Positions 1-7,822 of a stretch of DNA of 64,000 nt are shown in pieces. The translations under genes were made by a program, and so were the position numbers. The DNA is from Actinomadura rayongensis (GTDB taxonomy: Bacteria > Actinomycetota > Actinomycetes > Streptosporangiales > Streptosporangiaceae). The notes below the pieces were generated by a model, which saw only the letters and a program-made list of their open reading frames with translations, was not told where the DNA came from and did not search any database. Positions within the stretch are counted from its first letter, which is position 1; the number at the start of each line of letters is the position of its first letter. The stretch is from contig NZ_WUTW01000002.1 in the NCBI RefSeq assembly GCF_009831215.1, positions 868,001-932,000 of the forward strand. Direction: 5' to 3'.

Positions 1-669
1 CGGCTGGGCCGGGATCTGACGTTGCCCACCCTGCGGCAACGCTGGCCCGACGGCAGCATCGAGAATGGGCAAGCATTGGCAGCGTGGAGGCAAGCCACCC
101 AGCCGCGTGCCGTCTCCGCTGTCTCCGCGACCTATTACACGCCGATCTGGGCTACCACGGCGGCGAAGGTCTTGGCCGAGGTCGGAGACCAGCTCCGGTC
201 CGTCCCCGCCGACGACCACGCGGCGTGGGCCGGGGTGGCGCGTGAGATGTCGGGCATCTTGTCGATCTGGTCCGTGCGCGTCGAGGGCAGGCGACCGGGC
301 AACCTTGCCTTCGTTGCCGACGCGCTCGCCCAAGCCGCCCGCACCCGCTACGACGAACCACCGCCCCGAATTCCCCGACAAGCACGGGACCTGCGCAAGG
401 TCGCCAAGGCCGTCGCCACCGCCACCAGCCACAGCAACGGCGACTGGGCACAGATCATGCTCATCCGGCAGATGCTCCAACTGGTCCAGGCCATCGAAGA
501 CGCCAACCACGCCCGAACCCGAGCCCTGCAAGCCATCGCAAGCGCCAACACCTCACGCGAACGACTTCACGCACTCACCCGACAAACCGACCTGGGAATC
601 AGCTCCGCGTCCACGATGGGACGCCCCGCGCGAATGATGGGACGAGATGCGGGCTTCGGAATCGGATAG
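1..669 (+). CDS. Relaxase/mobilisation protein, C-terminal part (5' end outside window)
   Basis: The frame is open from base 1, so this is the last 222 residues of a longer protein. No catalytic region is visible. The segment is mostly helical and charged, with an Ala/Arg-rich C-terminus. I call it relaxase-like from the position, inside an element with xis and int, and from a remembered resemblance of the opening stretch (DLTLPTLRQRW) to the region after the nuclease domain of actinobacterial relaxases; that is weak evidence. A degenerate copy of the same stretch (DLTLPTLRHPLPGG) occurs near 7586. The gene converges on the SLOG gene with a 42-base gap. It could instead be any mobile-element accessory protein. 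Confidence 0.45.
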   Translation, partial: RLGRDLTLPTLRQRWPDGSIENGQALAAWRQATQPRAVSAVSATYYTPIWATTAAKVLAEVGDQLRSVPADDHAAWAGVAREMSGILSIWSVRVEGRRPGNLAFVADALAQAARTRYDEPPPRIPRQARDLRKVAKAVATATSHSNGDWAQIMLIRQMLQLVQAIEDANHARTRALQAIASANTSRERLHALTRQTDLGISSASTMGRPARMMGRDAGFGIG

Positions 670-711
670 TTCGCAATGGTTCAGAGGCGGTGTAGCGCGG
701 GATGCCCCGAC

Positions 712-1194
712 CTAGGAACGCTCAGCGCCGTCCGGCCAGATCACATCAACGGGCGTTCCGAGAAGGCGCGCGTGTTCGACCACATCGGCGGTACCGCCGA
801 GGCCGCCGGACGGCCTGCCGTCCCACACGGCCATGAGGCGGTCGACCCTCTTGAGGACTTCTTCGCCGGCCGCCATGTACGCCTCACGGCCGGACGTCAA
901 GAACGGCATGTAGCGGACGCACGCGGCTTGGATCAGCAGTTCGTCGAACGCGGCGCGGTTGTCCGGCTTGACCTTCTCCTCGCGGTAGTCGGGTGCGGGA
1001 AGAATGATCTCGACCCGGCCACCCACGTCCAAGACGGCGCGGGCGAAGATCTGGTCGGCGCCCTTGGCGAGGCACGTGACGCCGACCAGCTCAGCGCCCG
1101 CATAGGGCACGAGCGCGTCCCGGAGTGCCGCGTGTACGACTTCGGCCGCACGCTCGGTCAGGTTCGAATGTCCGGTGATGCCGATCCGGGTCAC
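712..1194 (-). CDS. SLOG-like (LOG/DprA-type Rossmann) nucleotide-binding protein
   Basis: A 160-residue protein starting at GTG 1194, which overlaps the stop of the upstream XRE/TPR gene (GTGA), so the two are translationally coupled. Visible motifs are GITGHSNL (residues 5-12), a Thr followed by GADQ (40-48) and WDGRPSGGLGGTADVV (124-139). This pattern of a glycine turn after strand one and a late Gly-Gly-Thr loop is typical of SLOG-family proteins, which bind nucleotides or nucleotide derivatives. The family includes sensors in conflict systems and LOG phosphoribohydrolases, but the LOG PGGxGTxxE motif is not present exactly (GGLGGTADVVE). The ligand is unknown. Given the partner regulator and the divergent CYTH gene, a nucleotide-signal sensor is a reasonable inference. 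Confidence 0.7.
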   Translation of the reverse strand: MTRIGITGHSNLTERAAEVVHAALRDALVPYAGAELVGVTCLAKGADQIFARAVLDVGGRVEIILPAPDYREEKVKPDNRAAFDELLIQAACVRYMPFLTSGREAYMAAGEEVLKRVDRLMAVWDGRPSGGLGGTADVVEHARLLGTPVDVIWPDGAERS

Positions 1195-2711
1195 GCGGTC
1201 TCCTTCAACGTGGCGAGGGGCTTCTTGCTGAAACGCTCGGTCAGTTCGGCCCGGAGGTCCGCGATGGGCGGGGCGTCGTTGAAGCGGGCGGCCTCGGTGT
1301 AGAAGTCGTACAGGCGGCGCTGGACGCGGCCCGACTTGATCGTGTCCTCGATCTCGACCGCGCCCCGCACGACGCGGGCCGCTTCCTCGCACTCGCCGAG
1401 CAGCAGGTAGGTCCGGCTGAGGCCGATGAGATCGAACGCCCGGTTCCGGACTCGGCGGGGTGCGCGGAGCCGGAGCGCGGTCGCGATGTGCTCGACGGCG
1501 CGGTGGGCCAGGTCGTCGTGGGCGAGGCCCTGCTGTGCTTGGGCGAGGGCGAGGTCTCGATAGCGGGCGCCGACGACCCCGGCGAGTTCGGAGGCATCGA
1601 ATGCGGCGACCCAGTACGGCAGGTGTTCGCCCTTGCCCTTGTGGAAGTCCTCGTGGGCCAGGCCGACCGCACGGTGGAAGGCTTGCACACGCCCGGTCTT
1701 CGCGTAGGCCCATCCTTCGCGGGTGCGCAGCATCGAGCGGACCCGGCCGGGAGCATCCGAGCCGACACCATCGAGGGCGAGCCGCACGAGGTCGAGCGCG
1801 TCGCCGGGCTGGTCGAGGTCGAGCATCTGCCTAGCCATGGCGGCGAGGACGTTCGCCCCGAACATGCGTCCCGACTCTCCTGAGGCATGGGCTGCGCGCA
1901 GCGACTCGCGGTAGTACCGCTGAGCGATCGGATGTAGCCCGGCGTCGTACGACATCGAGCCCACGATTTTCGCGAGCTCGGCGAGCACGGCGAACAAGCG
2001 CTGCGTGATATCGGCGGGCTGATGCGCGTTGAGCAGGTCGGCGACCTCGTTCATCTGACCGAGGACGGCTTTACGCCGGATGCCCATGCGGAACCGGTTG
2101 TCCCAGTGTCGGAGTGCATGAGTGACCGTCTCGATATTCCGCATCTCCTCGTCGGAGATCGTTCCGGATGCCACTCGGCGGAACGGTGGAACGGAATCGC
2201 TGGTAATCCAGTATTCGAGCGGTTCAGTGAGACGGGCACCGATGAGAAGGGCGCCGATGCGTTTGTTCGCTTCGCGTCGGTCGAACATCAGATCCATCAA
2301 GGTGAGTCGGGTGATGTCTTCCACGGTACGGGTGGGCGTCCACAGCGCGGGACCTGACGCATCCGTTTCGGGCTCGGCCATCAGGGGTGTGCGGTCGTTC
2401 ACGGTCTCCCGCGCGCCGTCCGCGACGGGAGCGAGGCCAAGCCTGACGCGTGCCTCGCTCGGCATCGTGAGACCGTCGGCGATGCGTTCGTAGACCTCAA
2501 GTTCGGTGACCTTGGCCTTGCCGCGCATCAGATCGCTCACGTAGCCCTGCGACATGGCAACGGCAATGCCGACCTGTGTCTGACTGGCGCCCAAGTGGTC
2601 TTTCAGCACCTTGAAAACCGCGCCGATATCGCGCTCATGTAGCGCTTGGCGCATCGCGTCGAGTCGCCATGTCCACACGGGCACCTCAAGTGGTCCCTTG
2701 GCACGTCTCAT
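1191..2711 (-). CDS. XRE-family regulator with helical-repeat (TPR-like) C-terminus
   Basis: A 506-residue protein. I place the start at ATG 2711 because a good ribosome site (GGGAGGG) lies just upstream; the frame extends further but without one. An XRE-type helix-turn-helix occupies about residues 30-82 (ASQTQVGIAVAMSQGYVSDL lies within it). The rest, about 130-500, is alpha-helical with TPR-like periodicity and no catalytic motif, as in large actinobacterial HTH/TPR regulators where the repeats sense a ligand or partner. It is coupled to the SLOG gene and divergent from the radical SAM operon across about 210 bases, so it probably controls both. An inverted repeat at 2772-2802 is a candidate operator. 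Confidence 0.75.
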   Translation of the reverse strand: MRRAKGPLEVPVWTWRLDAMRQALHERDIGAVFKVLKDHLGASQTQVGIAVAMSQGYVSDLMRGKAKVTELEVYERIADGLTMPSEARVRLGLAPVADGARETVNDRTPLMAEPETDASGPALWTPTRTVEDITRLTLMDLMFDRREANKRIGALLIGARLTEPLEYWITSDSVPPFRRVASGTISDEEMRNIETVTHALRHWDNRFRMGIRRKAVLGQMNEVADLLNAHQPADITQRLFAVLAELAKIVGSMSYDAGLHPIAQRYYRESLRAAHASGESGRMFGANVLAAMARQMLDLDQPGDALDLVRLALDGVGSDAPGRVRSMLRTREGWAYAKTGRVQAFHRAVGLAHEDFHKGKGEHLPYWVAAFDASELAGVVGARYRDLALAQAQQGLAHDDLAHRAVEHIATALRLRAPRRVRNRAFDLIGLSRTYLLLGECEEAARVVRGAVEIEDTIKSGRVQRRLYDFYTEAARFNDAPPIADLRAELTERFSKKPLATLKETA

Positions 2712-2771
2712 GCGAACGGTCGCCCTCCCGCGCGCTGCGTTTTCATGGTCGGCCTCCCCGGCGTCAGGCCA

Positions 2772-2802
2772 GGATGACACCCCCGCCAGCGGGAGGTCAT
2801 CC
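2772..2802. promoter_or_regulatory. Inverted repeat in divergent promoter region
   Basis: GGATGAC (2772-2778) and GTCATCC (2796-2802) form a perfect 7-bp inverted repeat around a C/G-rich centre. It lies between the divergent XRE/TPR gene (start 2711) and the radical SAM operon (start 2920). Its position suits an operator for the XRE regulator, but nothing in the sequence proves binding. Confidence 0.3.
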
Positions 2803-2919
2803 CGTTCACCGATAGGTCCTGCGGATTCCTTCCGCCTTCCTGCGTCCCGACAGTGAGTCCCACGGCATCAGCGCCCGCGACGCGAGCGCATTCGTCAGGA
2901 CTTCCGGGAGGACACCGTC

Positions 2920-3237
2920 ATGCCTGCCGCCCCCAACACCGCCGCGCCCAGCGCGGCCCGTCCGGCCGACCCGCGCCGCAGACACCTGGAACGCCTGGCC
3001 AAGGCGGTCGGAGCCAGGACGGAGCTTCGCGCGCAGATACGAAGGACGACCCCATCCGGGCCGGCCGTTCTGCACGTCGTCAACCCGATCGTCCCGGACC
3101 TGAAGGACGACCTCAGGTGCGACCTGCTCGACGAGGTGTGGTCCCTGGTCTGGTCGTGGGGCGACGTGCTCGGCCCGGCCGACGACATCAAGGGCGCCGT
3201 GTCCGCGCTCGAACGGGTTCTCACGGTGCGGTCGTGA
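2920..3237 (+). CDS. Hypothetical protein, first gene of radical SAM operon
   Basis: A 105-residue protein with a strong ribosome site (GGGAGGA) before ATG 2920. The N-terminal 35 residues are Ala/Pro/Arg-rich and look disordered. The rest holds a hydrophobic, Trp-containing helix (VWSLVWSWGDV, about residues 77-87) and an acidic helix, with no signal peptide. I do not recognise the family. Its stop overlaps the GTG of the next gene, and that one overlaps the radical SAM gene, so all three are tightly coupled and this protein is likely a dedicated partner, adaptor or substrate carrier of the radical SAM enzyme. Confidence 0.7.
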   Translation: MPAAPNTAAPSAARPADPRRRHLERLAKAVGARTELRAQIRRTTPSGPAVLHVVNPIVPDLKDDLRCDLLDEVWSLVWSWGDVLGPADDIKGAVSALERVLTVRS

Positions 3238-3437
3238 TCGGCCTCGCCGCCGAGGACCTCGTTCCGGACCCGGGCGACTGGCTCGCCCGGCTCCGGCGCG
3301 ACTTCCCGCACTGGGCGTTCATGTACGACCCGTTGGCCTCGGTCTGGGTCGCGGTGCGCGGACGCGCACGCATCGAGGTCGCGCGGAACCCCGAACAACT
3401 GCACGTACTCATGCAGTCCAAAGGAGAGCGCTCATGA
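3234..3437 (+). CDS. Small hypothetical protein coupled to radical SAM enzyme
   Basis: A 67-residue protein from GTG 3234, overlapping the previous stop by the GTGA arrangement and ending inside the ATGA that starts the radical SAM gene. It reads as a compact alpha/beta domain: an amphipathic helix (DWLARLRRDFPHW), then YDPLASVWVAVRGRARIEVA, which alternates like two beta strands, then a short helix. There is no Cys, no leader-like Gly-Gly site and no export signal, so it does not look like a classical RiPP precursor. The complete coupling on both sides argues strongly that it is real. Function unknown. Confidence 0.65.
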   Translation: MIGLAAEDLVPDPGDWLARLRRDFPHWAFMYDPLASVWVAVRGRARIEVARNPEQLHVLMQSKGERS

Positions 3438-5572
3438 CCGGTGCGGAAGTCCCCACCATCACCCACCCTCGCGACCGGCTGTTGTTGGCGACCGAGCACG
3501 CCACAGGCACGAGGGCCGACCTCGGCGAGGCACGACTGACCGACCCCGGCGCCCTGACCGAGGCACTACAGCAGAGCCTCGGGGCCCGCGCCATCGTGGT
3601 CGGCACTTTGGACCGCCGCGTCGTGTTCATCGAGAACACCGACCGCGATGGATGGACGGTCGCTGATCTGTCGGGGGCGCCTCACGACTCCCGGGACTGG
3701 CCGACTTGGACCGAGAGCGCCCTTGCCCTTGATCGGCCGTCCTCGTGGATCTCAAGTGCGCGCATCACTACAGCCGGGATTTATCGGCTCACGCGCCCTC
3801 GGGTGCTGCTGGCAGCGCTCTACCATCCCGAGCATTTCCCCTTGCCCCGCTTCCCGTTGGGCATCTCCGATCTTGCCCGCGCCGCACGGGCAACCCTGCT
3901 CGGGCACGTCGAGTTGATCGACATGCAGCTCGGTGCCGGCCTTCGCGACATCATCGAGCGGATCGTGACCGGGCGGCCCGACATCGTGGGAATCTCCGCG
4001 ACCTTCGGTCAGCACGGTCTGATGACGTCAGTCCTGGACGAGATCACCGCGCAGGAGGGCGGCCCACTGGTGGTGGTCGGGGGAAGCCTGACGGCTCGAA
4101 ACGAACGGCTGCTCCTGGACCGCTACCCCGATCTGCTCGTGGCACGGGGCCCGGGTGAGGCGACCATCGCCGACGTGCTCGCGCACTGGCACGGCGATCT
4201 CGACCGTGACCAGGTGCGCGGAATCGGCTACCGGGGCGCGGCGCGCGGCGAAGGAACCCTGGCCGTGGGGCGTGCCCGCCGAACGGCCACCGTCGCCAAT
4301 CGGACGCAACACGACATCTGGCCTGAGCTGGACCTTCTCCCGCGCACGTTCGGCTATCGGGGCGTTGCCCAGCTTGAGACGTCCCGCGGCTGCACGAACT
4401 ACTGCTCGTTCTGCCCGCGCGGTCATAAGGGCACATGGTCGGGCGCAGCCCCCGAGTCGCTCGGATGGGTCCTTGACGCGTTCGCCGAGGTCTTCGACGA
4501 GCACCCCGACGTTTCCCGGACGTTGTACCTGGTCGATGAGGAGTTCATCGGCCGCGATGAAAGCGCCGTCCCGCGTGCCCTGGCCGTCGCCGACCTCCTT
4601 CATTCGCGCGGCTTCGGCTGGGAGACATCGTGCCGTGTGGACCAGGTCGCGCGGCTCGATCGCGACCGGGCCTGGCACGTCGAGCGTGGGCAGATGTGGC
4701 GCGGGCTGGTCGAGCGCGGGCTTCGGCGCTGCCTGTTCGGCGTCGAGTCCGGAGTGACCTCGATCCTCGACCGCTTCAACAAGGAGACCAGCGGAGAACA
4801 GAACGCACTCGCCGTGCGCACTCTTTCGGCGCTGGGGGTGCCGACCCGCTTCACCTACATCACGTTCGATCACCTGATGAACGCCGAGGAACTGCGCTCC
4901 ACCTATGCCTTCCAAGGAAGAACGGACTTGATCCTCCGCCCGCTACCGCACCTGAGCGTCGCCGAGATCATCGACGGCGTTCACAATGAGGCATTCGTCG
5001 CCGAGCACGCCACCGGCCAGCCGTTCTACGAGGCCATCAGTTACATGCTCGTCTCAATGGAATGCCTCATCGGCGCCGCCTATACGCGCGCCGTCGATGC
5101 GGCCGGACTCGCCGGGGCGCCCGATCCGTCCATGGGGCGCGTCGAAGCCCAGTACCTCGACTGGCGTATCGGCGTCCTCTCTCATCGGGCACAACTGTGG
5201 GTCGATCGTAATTTCGCCCTCGACTACACCCTCAAGTCGCTGGAGAAACTGGCCGATGGCGACCGCCGCCACGCGATCCGGGACACACGCGCGATCCTCA
5301 AGCGCGCGGGCTACTCCTTGCTCGGCGGAATGCTCTCGCTCCTGGACCGCACCGCTCCCGACACCGCCCACCGAGCCGGACTCGACGAGGCGTGCGCGCA
5401 ATTCGCCGACACCCTCATGATCCGGCTACGCGCCCGCATAGACGATGCCGTGACCGCACTCGCCCGTGATCTTCCGCCGGCTGACGCCGGGATCTTGCTC
5501 GCAGAGCACGCCCACTGGGCCAACACCGATGCATGGCGCCTGATCAACGCCGCTGACCCTTGCGGAACCTGA
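3434..5572 (+). CDS. B12-binding-type radical SAM enzyme
   Basis: A 712-residue protein with a near-perfect ribosome site (AAAGGAGAG) before ATG 3434. Residues about 160-250 form a Rossmann-like B12-type domain (PDIVGISATFGQHG, then LVVVGGSLTARN), though I see no DxHxxG cobalt-ligand motif. The radical SAM core carries the canonical CxxxCxxC (C320, C324, C327, in RGCTNYCSFCPRG), followed by LVDEEFIG near 366 and FGVESGVTSILDRFNK. The last 180 residues are helical and unlike common SPASM domains, with no extra Cys cluster. Enzymes of this class methylate, rearrange or oxidise unactivated positions; the substrate here is unknown. It sits between two small proteins and an aldo/keto reductase in one operon. 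Confidence 0.85.
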   Translation: MTGAEVPTITHPRDRLLLATEHATGTRADLGEARLTDPGALTEALQQSLGARAIVVGTLDRRVVFIENTDRDGWTVADLSGAPHDSRDWPTWTESALALDRPSSWISSARITTAGIYRLTRPRVLLAALYHPEHFPLPRFPLGISDLARAARATLLGHVELIDMQLGAGLRDIIERIVTGRPDIVGISATFGQHGLMTSVLDEITAQEGGPLVVVGGSLTARNERLLLDRYPDLLVARGPGEATIADVLAHWHGDLDRDQVRGIGYRGAARGEGTLAVGRARRTATVANRTQHDIWPELDLLPRTFGYRGVAQLETSRGCTNYCSFCPRGHKGTWSGAAPESLGWVLDAFAEVFDEHPDVSRTLYLVDEEFIGRDESAVPRALAVADLLHSRGFGWETSCRVDQVARLDRDRAWHVERGQMWRGLVERGLRRCLFGVESGVTSILDRFNKETSGEQNALAVRTLSALGVPTRFTYITFDHLMNAEELRSTYAFQGRTDLILRPLPHLSVAEIIDGVHNEAFVAEHATGQPFYEAISYMLVSMECLIGAAYTRAVDAAGLAGAPDPSMGRVEAQYLDWRIGVLSHRAQLWVDRNFALDYTLKSLEKLADGDRRHAIRDTRAILKRAGYSLLGGMLSLLDRTAPDTAHRAGLDEACAQFADTLMIRLRARIDDAVTALARDLPPADAGILLAEHAHWANTDAWRLINAADPCGT

Positions 5573-5582
5573 CGAGGCCCCC

Positions 5583-6665
5583 ATGAGCACGATTCCGGAA
5601 ACCCGCTACCTGCGCGGCCTCGGCCGCCCCGTGTCCAGCCTCGGCGCGGGCTGCTGGACCATCGGCGGCGCGGCCACCAACCGAGGCGTACCCATCGGAT
5701 GGGACGGCGTCGATAGCGCACGCGCCTTCGACGGACTGCTACGGGCGCACGAGTTGGGCGTAACCCTCTACGACACCGCCGACGTGTACGGCCTCGGCCA
5801 CTCCGAACGGCTACTCGGCCGCCTGCTCGCCCACGTCCCTCGGCACGAGGTCACGGTCTCCAGCAAGGTCGGCTATTTCGCCTCGGCCGCTCATCCCTAC
5901 GCGGCCGAACAGATGCGACGCCAGCTTGAACGCACTCTCCGCCACCTCGGAATCGACTACCTCGACCTGTACTTCTTCCACTCCACCGACTTCGGCGAGG
6001 GTGACCAGTACCTGGCGCGCGCCGTCAAGCAGATGCGCGCGTTCGTCGAACACGGCCTCGTCCGCGCGATCGGAATGCGTGCTCCGCACACGTTCGCACT
6101 CGAATGGGCGACCGGCCCAAGCCACGACCATCGGTGCCACGAGGCCGCCCGGTTCTTGCACCTGTACCAGAAGATCCGGCCCGACGTGCTGACCGTCCGA
6201 TACAACCTGCTGTCGCCCCTGTACGCCCCCGGCGAGACGGACGTGTTCGACCTCGCCAAGGCGCAAGGAGTGGCCGTCATCATCAAGCAGGCCCTCGGGC
6301 AAGGCATCCTGCTCGGCACTCATCACCCCGACCACCCCCGTACGTTCGGACGCGGTGACCACCGCCGCCAAGACCCGACGTTCACCCCCGAGGCTCTGCG
6401 CGAGGTTCATCGCGGCCTCTCCCCCGTACGGGAGCGCTACGGCGCGACCGTGCCGGACATGGCACGCCTCGCACTGAGGTACGCCCTCGCCCGCGACCCG
6501 ACCGTCCCCGTCCTGGTCGGCTTCCGCGACGCCGAGCAGATCAACACCACCATCACGAGCCTCGGCGAGCCGCTGGCCGACGACGAGATCACCTGGTTGC
6601 GCCGTTCGCTCGCGCCGCTTCGCGACGCGTTCGCGGCTCGTACGGCGAAACACCACGTGCGATGA
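5583..6665 (+). CDS. Aldo/keto reductase
   Basis: A 360-residue NADPH-dependent aldo/keto reductase, starting 10 bases after the radical SAM stop. The catalytic tetrad is complete: D64 and Y69 (YDTADVYGLGHSE), K95 (SSKVGYF) and H133 (YFFHSTD). C-terminal strand-loop features (VPVLVGFRDAEQI) fit the cofactor phosphate-binding region of the family. A preserved active site means it should reduce a carbonyl or oxidise an alcohol, plausibly on the product or precursor of the neighbouring radical SAM enzyme. The stop is 60 bases before the next start, still consistent with one transcript. Confidence 0.88.
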   Translation: MSTIPETRYLRGLGRPVSSLGAGCWTIGGAATNRGVPIGWDGVDSARAFDGLLRAHELGVTLYDTADVYGLGHSERLLGRLLAHVPRHEVTVSSKVGYFASAAHPYAAEQMRRQLERTLRHLGIDYLDLYFFHSTDFGEGDQYLARAVKQMRAFVEHGLVRAIGMRAPHTFALEWATGPSHDHRCHEAARFLHLYQKIRPDVLTVRYNLLSPLYAPGETDVFDLAKAQGVAVIIKQALGQGILLGTHHPDHPRTFGRGDHRRQDPTFTPEALREVHRGLSPVRERYGATVPDMARLALRYALARDPTVPVLVGFRDAEQINTTITSLGEPLADDEITWLRRSLAPLRDAFAARTAKHHVR

Positions 6666-6724
6666 CCCGCCGTCCCTACGCTGCCCGTGGGACGGCTTCC
6701 CCCACCTTCCAAGGAGAGGCGACA

Positions 6725-7282
6725 GTGAAGTACATCGAGGTCGAGCAGAAGTTCGCGCTCACCGAGCCGGACCGGCTCAAGAAGCAGTTGGAGGAACGCG
6801 GCGGCAAGCCCGCACCGGCCATCCGGCAGGTGGACACCTACTACAACGCCCCGCACCGCGACTTCCTCGCCCCCGCCGCGATCTCCGAGTGGCTGCGTCT
6901 CCGTGAGACCGACAACGGAGCCTCGGTCAACTACAAGCGGTGGCTTCCCGAGGACGCCGAGATCAAGACCCACTGTGACGAGTACGAGACGCCCGTCGAG
7001 GACGTCGAGGCCCTGCGCCGAACCCTCGTCGCGCTCGACTTCACGAAGCTGACCACGGTGGACAAGACCCGTGAAGAGTGGACCATCCCCGGTGAGGTCG
7101 TCGTCGCGTTCGACACCGTGGCCGACGCCGGGCACTTCGTCGAGTTCGAGTTCAAGGGCGATGCCGAGAACGCCGAAGAGGCCATCACGCGTCTCCAAGC
7201 GTTCATCGACGGACTCGACGTGAGCCTCGGCGACCGGATCAACCGGGGCTACCCTCACATGCTCCTCGGCCGCGAACGCTGA
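6725..7282 (+). CDS. CYTH-domain protein (class IV adenylate cyclase / triphosphatase-like)
   Basis: I place the start at GTG 6725, directly behind AAGGAGAGG, giving 185 residues; the open frame reaches further upstream but without a ribosome site. The protein opens with the CYTH signature ExExK (E5, E7, K9 in YIEVEQKF). It keeps the other tunnel residues: WLRLRETD, VNYKRW, CDEYETPV and FVEFEFKG. Such triphosphate tunnel enzymes act on ATP, thiamine triphosphate or inorganic triphosphate using divalent metals, and some make cAMP. The substrate cannot be read from sequence. As last gene of the operon, and opposite a SLOG protein, it may make or remove a nucleotide signal; that is inference. 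Confidence 0.8.
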   Translation: MKYIEVEQKFALTEPDRLKKQLEERGGKPAPAIRQVDTYYNAPHRDFLAPAAISEWLRLRETDNGASVNYKRWLPEDAEIKTHCDEYETPVEDVEALRRTLVALDFTKLTTVDKTREEWTIPGEVVVAFDTVADAGHFVEFEFKGDAENAEEAITRLQAFIDGLDVSLGDRINRGYPHMLLGRER

Positions 7283-7394
7283 CTCCCGAAACAGCCGTCA
7301 CACCATCCCGAAGGGGGGCGCGGTGCGCGACGCACCGCGCCCCGACGCGTTGTCCCGGAGAAGGTGCCCTCGGTCCCGGCAAAGGATGTAGCCG

Positions 7395-7544
7395 ATGCCC
7401 GAGGCCATGCGCGAGCAGTGGGATGACCAACGCGACCCCTTCCTCCGCGAAGCCCTGAGCAACCCGCTGGTGCGTCCCAGCGCGAGCCCCTCTACGGCAA
7501 GGCGGCAAAGACCGGGGCGCCGGTCGCACGGCGACCTTGCCTAA
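7395..7544 (+). CDS. Possible small ORF (49 aa)
   Basis: ATG 7395 is preceded by AAAGGA at suitable spacing and opens 49 codons ending at TAA 7544. The product begins MPEAMREQWDDQRDPFLREA, acidic and helical, then becomes Arg/Ser-rich. It lies alone in the 540-base gap between the CYTH gene and the GntR regulator. Codon bias is weaker in the second half. It may be real or the start of a decayed gene. Confidence 0.25.
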   Translation: MPEAMREQWDDQRDPFLREALSNPLVRPSASPSTARRQRPGRRSHGDLA

Positions 7545-7584
7545 CGGTTGACCTGCGGAAACGGTGTAGTGCGCAGGGCAGATG

Positions 7585-7640
7585 AGACCTGACCTTGCCC
7601 ACCCTGCGTCATCCCTTGCCCGGCGGCAGCACCGAGACAA
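7585..7640 (+). pseudogene. Remnant resembling the relaxase-like gene at the left edge
   Basis: Bases 7585-7640 closely resemble 13-65: both read DLTLPTLR, then a PGG/PDG-Ser segment, in the same register. At 7.6 kb the frame runs on into an Arg/Gln-rich tandem repeat, not into relaxase-like sequence. It looks like a partial duplication or a scar left by recombination in the element. Confidence 0.4.
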
Positions 7641-7650
7641 GGCAAGCGAG

Positions 7651-7710
7651 TCGGCAACGATCCCGGCAAGGTAGGCAAGCCGGGCAACGATCCGGGCAAG
7701 GTAGGCAAGT
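7651..7710. repeat. Two tandem 30-bp repeats upstream of GntR gene
   Basis: Units 7651-7680 and 7681-7710 differ at only a few bases and share GGCAAGGTAGGCAAG and GGCAACGATCC. They stand about 110 bases before the triple-GntR gene. Iteron-like direct repeats here could be operators for that regulator or part of an element control site. No coding role is convincing. Confidence 0.5.
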
Positions 7711-7822
7711 CGGCTCAGGGGAACGAGTGCAGGGCGCTTCCAGGCGGGGCGTGCTTACGATGTGCTCTGCGCATTTGTCAGGCAAGGGCGTCGGCCCCTA
7801 TGCGTCAGGAGCGGCCAGGACC

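Noticed and set aside
1460..1883. Plus-strand frames within the XRE/TPR gene
   Set aside because: No ribosome sites, low-complexity Arg/Gly composition, and a well-supported gene on the other strand.
4028..4915. Minus-strand frame of 295 codons inside the radical SAM gene
   Set aside because: The opposite strand encodes intact motifs (CxxxCxxC) and the operon coupling. The minus frame has no ribosome site or known motif.
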